DNA of 7,274 nucleotides from Methanobacteriota archaeon (GCA_030643285.1 DAOWMC010000052.1:1-7274), one strand, 5' to 3'. Positions 1 to 6,042 are shown, counted from the stretch's first letter. Numbers and translations are program-made. Notes: a model not told the origin generated them from the sequence alone.

Positions 1-369
1 AGTGTCTCGGTGGTTGAATGTGACAGGGATCAGATTACACAGGTTCTGACCAATATTTTACAAAATGCGATAAAATTCACACCAAATGGTGGAAATATAG
101 ATGTGACTGTACTAAATGGCGATGTGGGAAATAAAGTACTTGTAAAAGTAGCGGATAACGGCATCGGTATCCCTGAGGAAGAACAGGAAAATATATTCAA
201 ACAGTTCTATGAAGTGAAAAGTAACCTTCCTCACCAGGCCGGTGGCACGGGACTTGGGCTCTCAATTGCAAAAGGGATCATAGAAGCCCACGGAGGTAAG
301 ATATGGGTTGAAAGCACGCCTGAAGTTGGTAGTACATTTCTATTTACGATTCAGGAGGGGGGTAAATAA
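1..369 (+). CDS. Sensor histidine kinase, C-terminal ATPase domain (5' partial)
   Basis: This is the catalytic ATP-binding (HATPase_c) domain of a two-component histidine kinase, which uses ATP to phosphorylate its own histidine and then passes the phosphate to a response regulator. The frame is open to the left edge, so the 122 visible residues are only the C-terminus. The dimerisation/phospho-acceptor domain and any sensor domains lie outside the window. Visible motifs, numbered from base 1: N box around residues 14-27 with the Mg-binding Asn22 (NILQNAIKFTP), G1 box DNGIGIP at 52-58, F box IFKQFY at 65-70, and G2 box GGTGLGLSIAK at 81-91. All the nucleotide-binding elements look intact, so the enzyme is probably active. 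The stop codon shares one base with the ATG of the downstream response regulator (TAATG), implying an operon and a cognate pair. The signal sensed cannot be told from this fragment. Confidence 0.95.
   Translation, partial: SVSVVECDRDQITQVLTNILQNAIKFTPNGGNIDVTVLNGDVGNKVLVKVADNGIGIPEEEQENIFKQFYEVKSNLPHQAGGTGLGLSIAKGIIEAHGGKIWVESTPEVGSTFLFTIQEGGK
353..358 (+). promoter_or_regulatory. Shine-Dalgarno site of the response regulator
   Basis: AGGAGG followed by more G residues lies inside the last codons of the histidine kinase, 10 bases before the ATG at 369. It supports that start and indicates coupled translation of the kinase/regulator pair. Confidence 0.7.
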
Positions 370-1010
370 TGAGTGAAGAAAATATTAAAAAAACCGTTAT
401 GATTGTGGACGATACAAAGGACATGGTCTGGACGGTAAAACAGATGCTCGGATCGGCAGGATATGAGGTAATGGAAGCAGGCGGAGGACTCGAATGCCTC
501 CAAAAATTATACGATGCGAATAAAAAACCTGAGCTGATCCTGCTTGATGTAATGATGGATCCTATGGACGGATGGGTAACGCTAAAGACGATAAAAAATG
601 ATGAGAAACTAAAATCCATTCCTGTTTCAATGCTCACGGCACTTCCACCAACTGAAGATGTTGTAGGGACTTCCACAATTTCCATGATCGAAAACTACAT
701 CGTAAAACCATTCACCAAGTTGGAACTACTTGAAAAGGTGGAAGATGTATTCAGGCAAATGGATGCCACAAAAGCTGCTGTTAATGCCCTTTTAAAGGAG
801 GGGAATGATCCTGAGGTAGCAGAGGAATTTGAACATCTTACCACAGAATCACTTCGGAGAAAAAGAGTTGTAGATTCCATGGAAAAGAGCAGAACTCTCG
901 ATTTGGTCTCGGACAATAAATCAATAGATTATGTGATAAAGAGGCAAAAAGAGTTGATTGAAGTCATGGAAAAGCGAAAGGAGATAATTAAAGAAAAGTA
1001 TGGGGTTTAA
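369..1010 (+). CDS. Response regulator: receiver domain plus helical C-terminus
   Basis: A 213-residue response regulator, the likely phosphate acceptor of the kinase encoded just upstream. The receiver (CheY-like) domain covers about residues 8-128. The acidic pair is Asp14/Asp15 (IVDD), the phospho-acceptor is Asp60 (LLLDVMM), the conserved hydroxyl residue is Thr90 (MLTALPP), and the conserved lysine is Lys113 followed by Pro114 (IVKPF). All active-site residues are present. Residues about 129-213 are charged and predicted helical (for example RKRVVDSMEKSR and VIKRQKELIEVMEKRKE), with no recognisable DNA-binding or enzymatic output domain. The protein may therefore act by protein contact or dimerisation, or pass phosphate on, rather than bind DNA; this is inference. 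The start at 369 is supported by the site at 353-358 and the one-base overlap with the kinase. The target is unknown. Confidence 0.93.
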   Translation: MSEENIKKTVMIVDDTKDMVWTVKQMLGSAGYEVMEAGGGLECLQKLYDANKKPELILLDVMMDPMDGWVTLKTIKNDEKLKSIPVSMLTALPPTEDVVGTSTISMIENYIVKPFTKLELLEKVEDVFRQMDATKAAVNALLKEGNDPEVAEEFEHLTTESLRRKRVVDSMEKSRTLDLVSDNKSIDYVIKRQKELIEVMEKRKEIIKEKYGV

Positions 1011-1153
1011 CCAGCTTTTTTACCTTTATTTGTTTAGCCCCCTACCCATAGATTTTCCAAAGATTATTCAGTGTAATCTTGTGTAATCTGTTTTTTTTCA
1101 CATCAGCCATACAGATACTAATAAATAAGACGGGGGCGGACAGTGGCCATAAT
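1011..1153. terminator. Convergent intergenic region with T-tracts
   Basis: A 143-base gap between the plus-strand regulator gene and the minus-strand gyrA operon. Just after the regulator stop there is a T6 run at 1016-1021 followed by further T-rich sequence, then T8 at 1091-1098. Archaeal transcription ends largely at T-tracts, so these are the likely terminators for the plus-strand operon. Read on the minus strand, the stretch at about 1116-1130 is T-rich and could end the gyrA operon. I see no open frame or RNA gene here. Confidence 0.55.
1071..1090 (+). repeat. Tandem 10-bp repeat before a T8 tract
   Basis: GTGTAATCTT is followed directly by GTGTAATCTG, two tandem copies differing only in the last base, then the T8 run at 1091-1098. 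It lies in the convergent gap downstream of the response regulator. Its role is unknown; it may be a simple slippage duplication. Confidence 0.8.
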
Positions 1154-1579
1154 CTATTCATAGGATAATACGTTTGTGATAACCATGCTGATGATCATAC
1201 AGACAGCCAGGGCAGAGATCATTACACTCGTTGCAGGTAAATCTCTTGTTTTTGTAATATATATCAGTCCACCTACAATTGCCGTGATAACAAAGGTAAC
1301 AGAAGCCGAAAATAACCCACCATAAATGAGTGAAGTTATTCGATTGAACTTTTGCTTTTCAAAAAAGACTGAGCCAATTATAAAGGTTATTGCAAATATT
1401 AAAAGTAGATACTGATCAGGGATCGGCGTCCCCTTTTTGTCCATATATATCAAACCAAAAGCTAAACCCAACATCAACAATGCCATTGTTGTTGACACGA
1501 TCAGAGCCTCAAGGAAATTAGAGTAACCTTTAGTACCCTTGACAAATCGTTTGTACTTTTTAGCAAGATTCTTGTTCAT
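1154..1579 (-). CDS. Small four-helix membrane protein, unknown, behind gyrA
   Basis: A 141-residue protein that I do not recognise. It has a short basic N-terminus (about residues 1-20, with K and R at 3, 7, 8, 10, 11 and 14) and four predicted membrane helices at roughly 23-46, 57-73, 83-107 and 115-139. The loops are short and charged ([24 protein letters not shown]). No catalytic motif is visible. The positive-inside rule places both termini in the cytoplasm. The ATG lies within the gyrA reading frame, giving a 20-base overlap. A GAGG on the coding strand at 1587-1590, seven bases before the ATG, supports this start. It is therefore probably co-transcribed and translationally coupled with gyrA. 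A functional link to gyrase is not shown by the sequence. Confidence 0.8.
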   Translation of the reverse strand: MNKNLAKKYKRFVKGTKGYSNFLEALIVSTTMALLMLGLAFGLIYMDKKGTPIPDQYLLLIFAITFIIGSVFFEKQKFNRITSLIYGGLFSASVTFVITAIVGGLIYITKTRDLPATSVMISALAVCMIISMVITNVLSYE

Positions 1580-3992
1580 TCACAATCCTCGTAACTGAGA
1601 CAACTTTATCATTTTCCCTCATTTTCATTAACCTGACACCCTGTGTATTTCTCCCCTGGATACGTACTTCTTTAACCTGTACTCTAATTACAATTCCGTT
1701 TGAGCTTGTTATAATCATCTCATCGCCCTCCAGTACTTCCCGTATCGCCACCACCTGACCATTTCTGCCACCGGTCTTTATGTTTATTACACCCTTACCA
1801 CTCCGCCTCTGAGATGGATAGTCAGAAATGGCAGTTCTTTTTCCAAAACCGTTTTCTGTTATTATCCAGAGTGCCGCATCATCTTTCACCACATCCATGC
1901 TTATTACTTCATCACCTACATTTAGCGAAATCCCCTTTACACCCCTTGCAGATCTACCTGTTCCTCGAACATCTTTTTCTTTGAATCTTATGGCTTTTCC
2001 ACGCTTGGTACTTAAAACTACCTCTTGTTCCCCATTTGTAAGCTTAACTCCAATCAATTCGTCCCCTTCATCTAAAATAATGGCTATTATCCCGCCCTTC
2101 CTTGGATTGGAATAAGCTGGAAGGGTAGTTTTTTTGACAATTCCGTTTTTTGTCGAAAATAAAAGATATTCACCTTCGTTAAAACCGGTGATTGGAATTG
2201 TGGCAGTTACACTTTCATCTTCTCCCAGGTTAAGCAGGTTGACCACAGCCTTACCTTTTGAATAGCGCCCGCTGCTTGGAATTTCATATACCTTCAGCCA
2301 GTGAACTTTGCCTTTATTTGTAAAAAAGAGTATATAATCGTGTGTAGAAGCTACGAAAATATCACAGACAAAGTCTTCAGCTTTGGTCTCTGCCCCGATT
2401 ATTCCCTTACCACCCCTTTTCTGGTGCTTGAATGTGTCAATTGGCATTCGTTTTATATATCCACTGTTTGTTATTGTTATTGTAACTGGCTCATCTGCAA
2501 TCAAATCCTCTATACTTATATCAGAACTGTCATAGATTATCTCGGATCTACGTTCATCCCCATACTTTTCCTTTAGCTCAATCAATTCTTCTTTTATAAT
2601 GCCTAATATCTTTTCATCACTTGCTAAAATGCTCTTTAAGTGGGTTATGAGCTCTATGAGCTTGGAATACTCTTCTTCTATCTTCTCTCTTTCAAGAGAG
2701 CTCAAAGAGCTCAGTTTCATGTCCAATATCGCTTGACTCTGCTCCCTGGATAGGGGGAATTTTTCCATAAGCATGTTACGTGCTTCATCAACTGTTTTGG
2801 AGGCGCGTATGAGCTTTACCACTTCATCGATATTTGAAAGGGCGATTTTTAATCCTTCAAGGATATGAGCCCTCTTTTCTGCTTTTTCAAGTTCAAATTG
2901 AGTTCTTCTAGTAATGACTTCCTTTCTATGTTCGATGTAGCAGCGGATCAATTCAAACAATGTCAATTCTTTTGGCTGACCATCAACGAGCGCAAGATTT
3001 ATAACACCAAACGTTGTTTCCATCTGCGTATGTTTGTAGAGTTGGTTAAGCACAATTTCGGCATTTGAACCCATTTTCAGCTCGATTAAAATGCGCATTC
3101 CGGAACGATCCGATTCGTCCCTCAGGTCAGCGATGGCATCAATTTTTTTATCGTGAACAAGATCAGCAATATTCTCAACCAATTTTGCCTTGTTTACCTG
3201 ATACGGAATTTCAGTAACGATTATGCGTTCTCTCCCAATCTTTGGTTTTTCTATTTCGGCTTTAGCTCTGAGTTTTATGGATCCCCTCCCGGTTGAATAT
3301 GCATTTAGTATGCCGGTTTTTCCAACGATGTATGCCCCTGTCGGAAAATCGGGTCCTGTAATAACTTCCATCAGCTCATTCAGGCTCACCTCTGGATTGT
3401 CGATTGTCATTATGATTCCATCAACGATCTCACTCAGGTTGTGTGGGGGGATATTGGTGGCCATTCCGACAGCTATACCCGAAGAGCCATTTATCAAGAG
3501 ATTTGGTATCTTTCCAGGAAGTACTTCTGGCTCCTTAAGCGTATCATCAAAATTCGGGGTGAAATCGACTGTGTTTTTTGCTATATCGGCAAGTATCGCT
3601 TCTGCTATCTTTGACAGTCTCGCTTCGGTGTATCGCATAGCAGCGGCTGAATCCCCATCAACCGAACCAAAATTACCCTGTCCGTCAACTAACGGATATT
3701 GATATGAAAATACCTGTGCCATCCTAACCATAGTATCGTAGATGGCAACGTCGCCATGAGGGTGATATTTTCCCATGACCTCTCCGACTATTCTTGCTGA
3801 TTTTTTGTGGGGTTTGGTTGATGAAGTTCCAAGTTCCTGCATGGCGTATAAAATGCGCCTATGCACCGGTTTTAAACCATCTCTAACATCTGGCAGGGCA
3901 CGTCCGACTATTACGCTCATCGCGTAATTCATGTAGGAGCCCTTCATTTCGTCTTCAATATTAATTGGCAGAATTCTTTCTTCTATGGCCAT
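1560..3992 (-). CDS. gyrA: DNA gyrase subunit A
   Basis: The 810-residue breakage-reunion subunit of type IIA topoisomerase. With GyrB it forms an A2B2 enzyme that introduces negative supercoils using ATP. The N-terminal core (about 1-490) carries the catalytic Tyr121 in [11 protein letters not shown], matching Tyr122 of E. coli, with Arg120 beside it. The DNA-intercalating Ile173 lies in [13 protein letters not shown]. The quinolone region reads [13 protein letters not shown], so the position equal to E. coli Ser83 is Val82, while Asp86 (E. coli Asp87) is kept. The C-terminal part (about 495-805) is the six-bladed DNA-wrapping beta-pinwheel. It contains the GyrA box QKRGGKG at 524-530 and a second near-match, QRRSGKG, at 728-734, which favours gyrase over topoisomerase IV. 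No long acidic tail is present. The ATG is preceded by a strong GGGGAGGT site. gyrB is not adjacent: upstream is a divergent promoter, downstream an overlapping membrane-protein gene. Confidence 0.97.
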   Translation of the reverse strand: MAIEERILPINIEDEMKGSYMNYAMSVIVGRALPDVRDGLKPVHRRILYAMQELGTSSTKPHKKSARIVGEVMGKYHPHGDVAIYDTMVRMAQVFSYQYPLVDGQGNFGSVDGDSAAAMRYTEARLSKIAEAILADIAKNTVDFTPNFDDTLKEPEVLPGKIPNLLINGSSGIAVGMATNIPPHNLSEIVDGIIMTIDNPEVSLNELMEVITGPDFPTGAYIVGKTGILNAYSTGRGSIKLRAKAEIEKPKIGRERIIVTEIPYQVNKAKLVENIADLVHDKKIDAIADLRDESDRSGMRILIELKMGSNAEIVLNQLYKHTQMETTFGVINLALVDGQPKELTLFELIRCYIEHRKEVITRRTQFELEKAEKRAHILEGLKIALSNIDEVVKLIRASKTVDEARNMLMEKFPLSREQSQAILDMKLSSLSSLEREKIEEEYSKLIELITHLKSILASDEKILGIIKEELIELKEKYGDERRSEIIYDSSDISIEDLIADEPVTITITNSGYIKRMPIDTFKHQKRGGKGIIGAETKAEDFVCDIFVASTHDYILFFTNKGKVHWLKVYEIPSSGRYSKGKAVVNLLNLGEDESVTATIPITGFNEGEYLLFSTKNGIVKKTTLPAYSNPRKGGIIAIILDEGDELIGVKLTNGEQEVVLSTKRGKAIRFKEKDVRGTGRSARGVKGISLNVGDEVISMDVVKDDAALWIITENGFGKRTAISDYPSQRRSGKGVINIKTGGRNGQVVAIREVLEGDEMIITSSNGIVIRVQVKEVRIQGRNTQGVRLMKMRENDKVVSVTRIVNEQESC

Positions 3993-4002
3993 TATAGATT
4001 CG

Positions 4003-4010
4003 ACCTCCCC
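4003..4010 (-). promoter_or_regulatory. Shine-Dalgarno site of gyrA
   Basis: On the minus strand this reads GGGGAGGT, 10 bases before the ATG at 3992. It is one of the strongest ribosome-binding sites in the window and fixes the gyrA start. Confidence 0.8.
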
Positions 4011-4029
4011 TCATTCGAGTAATTGCAAA

Positions 4030-4048
4030 ATAATATATATTATATATG
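4030..4048 (-). promoter_or_regulatory. Probable TATA region of the gyrA promoter, with a perfect palindrome
   Basis: The run at 4030-4048 consists only of A and T, and on the minus strand reads as ATATATAAT-like TATA sequence. A TATA element around 4035-4045 would start transcription near 4012, leaving a leader of about 20 bases that contains the Shine-Dalgarno site. Bases 4030-4043 (ATAATATATATTAT) form a perfect 14-bp palindrome, so polarity is ambiguous and a regulator site is possible. The exact TATA position is inference. Confidence 0.5.
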
Positions 4049-4050
4049 CG

Positions 4051-4066
4051 TATAACTCTTGTTATA
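4051..4066. repeat. Inverted repeat TATAAC-TCTT-GTTATA between divergent promoters
   Basis: A perfect 6-bp inverted repeat with a 4-base spacer, lying between the two presumed divergent promoters and overlapping the TATA-like element at 4062-4069. It could be an operator shared by gyrA and the 4112 operon. In sequence this AT-rich, such repeats also arise by chance, so only the repeat itself is certain. Confidence 0.6.
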
Positions 4067-4069
4067 TAA
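4062..4069 (+). promoter_or_regulatory. Probable TATA box of the 4112-5836 operon
   Basis: TTATATAA lies about 50 bases upstream of the ATG at 4112. An archaeal TATA box acts about 25 bases upstream of the start site, which would put transcription start near 4090-4095 and give a short leader containing GAAGGG just before the ATG pair. Confidence 0.45.
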
Positions 4070-4111
4070 TCTATCTATTAATAAAAGTTATTACTATCCA
4101 ATGAAGGGTTC

Positions 4112-5218
4112 ATGATGACAGATGAAATTGAAAAAATGCAGGACGAGCTGAAGAAAAAGCGTAAAAATATCCTTGAGTCGGTTGAATCATTGGTTAAACA
4201 GGGAAAGCCAGATAATGCTATTGAAAAGGTTAAGGCTGCACTAAAAATTGCCGAAGACTTAGAAGATCTTGAAAGTTTCAAGGGATCGGATGAAAAAATC
4301 GAAAAGCTTGAGGGAGAGCGGGAAAAGTTATTGGCCAACAGACAGGCAGAGGAAAAAGCCATAGATACCGAGGAAAAAGAGCTTGATAAAAAAATAGAAG
4401 AACTGGTTAAGGATCAAAAAGCGGATATAGAAAGATTAAAAGAGGAAAGAGACTCGGCTTTGGGTAAAGTCGAATCTTTGGTTGGAGATGGGAAAGCAGA
4501 AGAAGCCATTAAACAGGTGGAAGAAGCAGGAAAACTCTCTGAAGAGATAAAAAATCTTGAAAGTTCCAAAGAAGTTTCCCCCAAGGTACTTGAAATAAAA
4601 GCGAAAAAAGACCAATTGCTTTCAAAAAGAAAGGATGTGGCTGATAGGTATGAAAAGGAAGCAGACAAAATTAAATCCGAGATTGATGACTTGCAAAGTG
4701 GGTTGAGTAAAAAATTGTCTGAACTGGGTGCCAAAGTAACTGAACCTAAAAAGGAAGCGGTCCAGGTAGTTAAAGAAAAGCCAGTACCAGTGGTTGAACA
4801 AAAACCTGTCATTGTAACAAAACCAGTGGTTGAACAAAAACCCCCGGTTGAAAAGGAAGCCGGAAGCAGGGCCGATGCCGTAATTGATGAATTGGATGAT
4901 TTATTGAGCAAATTAGATGTAGGTGGAGTGAAGGGAGCAGCCCAAGATGGCGGTACTACGTCTTCAGGTATCAGTGGATCGGATAGCGAATTGGATGGCT
5001 TATTGAGTAAGTTAGAGGAACAAAAACCAAAAAAAGCCGAAGAGGTAAAAAAGCCTGTAGAGGTAAAAGAAGAATTAAGCAAAATAGAAAAAGCTATATT
5101 GAAAGGAATATCCTCTGGATATAGATCGTCCAAAAAGTTATCAAAGGTAATAAATGTTGACGAAGCTTTTATTGATAATAAGATTGAAGAATTAACTAAA
5201 AGAGGGTATTTAGAGTGA
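4112..5218 (+). CDS. Duplicated helical/coiled-coil protein with winged-helix-like C-terminus, unknown
   Basis: A 368-residue soluble, highly charged protein that I cannot assign to a named family. Residues 1-207 are predicted helical and coiled-coil. They contain two copies of a 61-residue unit, 17-77 and 113-173, which align without gaps with about 23 identities. Each begins with a VESLV..GK...AI..V segment that resembles a TPR-type helical hairpin. Residues 211-249 form a Pro/Val/Lys linker with the repeated phrase PVVEQKP. A short acidic/leucine motif then occurs twice, ELDDLLSKLD at 260-269 and ELDGLLSKLE at 293-302, separated by a Gly/Ser-rich stretch. Residues about 321-368 look like a winged-helix or helix-turn-helix fold (AILKGISSGYRSSKKLSKV then IEELTKRGYLE). 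Two adjacent ATGs, 4112 and 4115, could both serve as the start. The gene leads an operon with the next membrane protein (4-base overlap) and eS17. A scaffold or nucleic-acid-binding adaptor is possible, but this is inference. Confidence 0.85.
   Translation: MMTDEIEKMQDELKKKRKNILESVESLVKQGKPDNAIEKVKAALKIAEDLEDLESFKGSDEKIEKLEGEREKLLANRQAEEKAIDTEEKELDKKIEELVKDQKADIERLKEERDSALGKVESLVGDGKAEEAIKQVEEAGKLSEEIKNLESSKEVSPKVLEIKAKKDQLLSKRKDVADRYEKEADKIKSEIDDLQSGLSKKLSELGAKVTEPKKEAVQVVKEKPVPVVEQKPVIVTKPVVEQKPPVEKEAGSRADAVIDELDDLLSKLDVGGVKGAAQDGGTTSSGISGSDSELDGLLSKLEEQKPKKAEEVKKPVEVKEELSKIEKAILKGISSGYRSSKKLSKVINVDEAFIDNKIEELTKRGYLE
4160..4342 (+). repeat. Internal protein repeat, copy 1 (codons 17-77)
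   Basis: First copy of the 61-residue helical unit, starting at Arg17. Shared positions with copy 2 include L..VESLV, GK, AI..V, A.K..E, LES.K and LL..R. The offset to copy 2 is exactly 96 codons. Confidence 0.8.
4448..4630 (+). repeat. Internal protein repeat, copy 2 (codons 113-173)
   Basis: Second copy of the 61-residue unit, starting at Arg113, aligned to copy 1 without gaps at about 38% identity by hand count. The similarity points to an old in-frame duplication within the gene. Confidence 0.8.
4786..4842 (+). repeat. Two exact 21-base direct repeats in the linker
   Basis: Copies at 4786-4806 and 4822-4842 are identical over 21 bases, each beginning ACCAGTGGTTG. They are offset by 36 bases, so they stay in frame and encode the repeated PVVEQKP phrase of the Pro/Val linker. 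Exact identity at the DNA level suggests a recent duplication, in contrast to the older 61-residue repeat. Confidence 0.9.
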
Positions 5219-5619
5219 CTGGACCTAAATTAACTGGAAAAGCTCAGGAAGTTTTGGGCGGGGATATAGAGATAGACATACCAAAGGCAAGCGTTAAAGA
5301 GGAAAAAAGAGCGAAGAAGATAGCGAAAAGGGAAGCAAAACAGGCAGAGAAAAGAGCGAATAAAGAAGCTAAAAAAGAATCAACACCCGCACAATCACTG
5401 ACACCCACCGTGCAAGTTGAACCGTCAGTTAAAGAGCGTAAAACCTTTTTTGACAAGATTGGAGATTTTATTACACTTGCCTCTACGATGACTTTGGGCA
5501 TTGTAGGGTTGATTGAATTGGTTATTGGTATAGTTAAGGAACTACCGGATATAATAAAATGGGTTGTGAAATTTGTGCTATTTTCGGGTGCACTTGGGAG
5601 CAAGAAAAAAGAATCTTAG
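5215..5619 (+). CDS. Small protein with basic helix and hydrophobic C-terminus, unknown
   Basis: A 134-residue protein that I do not recognise. The start is GTG at 5215, overlapping the TGA of the previous gene by four bases (GTGA), which indicates translational coupling. Residues about 26-55 are a Lys/Ala/Glu-rich helix (KRAKKIAKREAKQAEKRANKEAKKE), probably a coiled coil or a surface that binds acidic partners or nucleic acid. A Thr/Pro/Val linker follows (56-72). The C-terminus is hydrophobic, with likely membrane helices at about 84-107 and 110-127, and ends in a basic tail (GSKKKES). There is no N-terminal signal peptide, so it is probably anchored by its C-terminus with the basic region in the cytoplasm. 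Coupling to the upstream coiled-coil gene suggests that the two products work together, perhaps with this one as a membrane anchor; that is inference. Confidence 0.78.
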   Translation: MTGPKLTGKAQEVLGGDIEIDIPKASVKEEKRAKKIAKREAKQAEKRANKEAKKESTPAQSLTPTVQVEPSVKERKTFFDKIGDFITLASTMTLGIVGLIELVIGIVKELPDIIKWVVKFVLFSGALGSKKKES

Positions 5620-5621
5620 GC

Positions 5622-5627
5622 AAGGAG
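5622..5627 (+). promoter_or_regulatory. Shine-Dalgarno site deciding the eS17 start
   Basis: AAGGAG sits five bases before the ATG at 5633. It selects that ATG over an in-frame upstream ATG at 5573, which would add 20 residues unlike eS17 and overlap the previous gene. Confidence 0.8.
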
Positions 5628-5632
5628 TCAAA

Positions 5633-5836
5633 ATGGGGAACATCAGGCCGACTTATATAAAGAGTATATCAGCGCAGCTTATCAGGGAATTATCATCCGA
5701 GTTTGGATTGGACTTTGAAGAGAATAAAAAGAAAGTTGAGATTTTTACAAATATAAAAAGTAAGACGATAAGAAATAGGGTGGCGGGGTATATAACCCAT
5801 AAAATGAGGGGGAGGGACCGGGCTAAAAATGTTTGA
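5633..5836 (+). CDS. rps17e: Small ribosomal subunit protein eS17
   Basis: A 67-residue ribosomal protein of the 30S subunit, from a family found in archaea and eukaryotes but not bacteria. The whole archaeal pattern is visible: the N-terminus MGNIRPTYIK, then GLDFEENKKKVEIFTNIKSK at about 25-44, and the signature IRNRVAGYIT at 46-55, followed by a short basic tail. The length matches archaeal eS17, which is much shorter than the eukaryotic form. The start is fixed by AAGGAG and by homology to MG.IR..(F/Y)IK. The gene begins 13 bases after the stop of the unknown membrane protein, so it is probably the last gene of the 4112 operon. A T-rich hairpin region follows directly. Confidence 0.95.
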   Translation: MGNIRPTYIKSISAQLIRELSSEFGLDFEENKKKVEIFTNIKSKTIRNRVAGYITHKMRGRDRAKNV

Positions 5837-5874
5837 AGGTGTCTTTTCGGACTTTAACCTTACCACACCTTTTT
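5836..5874 (+). terminator. Probable terminator after eS17
   Basis: AAGGTGT at 5836-5842 can pair with ACACCTT at 5865-5871, and the second arm runs into TTTTT (5870-5874). The 22-base loop is long, so the T-tract may matter more than the stem. A second T7 tract lies at 5893-5899. Confidence 0.5.
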
Positions 5875-5905
5875 GTCTCGCGAGATGATTGATTTTTTTG
5901 TGAAG

Positions 5906-5929
5906 GGTGGTTTGTGGGGCACAGCCACC
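5906..5929 (+). other. Compact two-part hairpin
   Basis: GGTGG (5906-5910) pairs with CCACC (5925-5929), and inside it TGTG (5913-5916) pairs with CACA (5920-5923) around a GGG loop. That gives nine base pairs with a small 2x1 internal bulge. It stands out as GC-rich in an AT-rich gap. It could be part of a small RNA or a processing signal; function unknown. Confidence 0.5.
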
Positions 5930-5996
5930 GATCCTATATATTGTGTCAAGTGCCTTTATAGGTGAATCTGTAGTATTATCAATAGGTACAAGAGCA

Positions 5997-6013
5997 AAAT
6001 ATATTTTTAAATC
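5997..6013 (+). promoter_or_regulatory. Probable promoter of ubiA
   Basis: The AT-rich stretch AAATATATTTTTAAAT lies about 40-50 bases before the ATG, the right distance for a TATA box giving a leader of roughly 15-20 bases. A second candidate, TGTATAAAA at 6027-6035, would instead start transcription at or next to the ATG and give a leaderless message. The sequence does not decide between them. Confidence 0.4.
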
Positions 6014-6021
6014 TGGAATAA

Positions 6022-6042
6022 TCTATGTATAAAAAGCATAGA
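6022..6042 (+). repeat. Inverted repeat next to the ubiA ribosome-binding site
   Basis: TCTATG (6022-6027) and CATAGA (6037-6042) are perfect complements with a 9-base spacer. The right arm overlaps the first bases of the Shine-Dalgarno sequence GAGGT (6041-6045). It could be an operator or a weak RNA hairpin near the start codon. Confidence 0.5.

Noticed and set aside
10..12. GTG as the start of a 119-residue histidine kinase fragment
   Set aside because: The frame is open to base 1, the codon is internal to the ATPase domain, and a complete kinase must include upstream domains. The gene is therefore partial.
3223..3702. A 159-codon plus-strand open frame inside gyrA
   Set aside because: It is antisense to a highly conserved part of GyrA, has low-complexity composition and no domain; it is a shadow frame.
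4414..5133. A 239-codon minus-strand open frame opposite the coiled-coil gene
   Set aside because: It is Ser/Phe/Leu-rich, as expected of the complement of a Glu/Lys-rich coding strand. It has no recognisable domain and lies wholly inside a well-supported gene.
5573..5632. Upstream in-frame ATG for eS17
   Set aside because: It would add 20 residues that do not resemble eS17 and overlap the preceding gene. AAGGAG and the conserved MG.IR N-terminus point to 5633.
5881..6013. Possible C/D-box small RNA (GATGATT and CTG-like boxes)
   Set aside because: Neither box matches the RTGATGA/CTGA consensus well enough, and no guide arrangement is visible.
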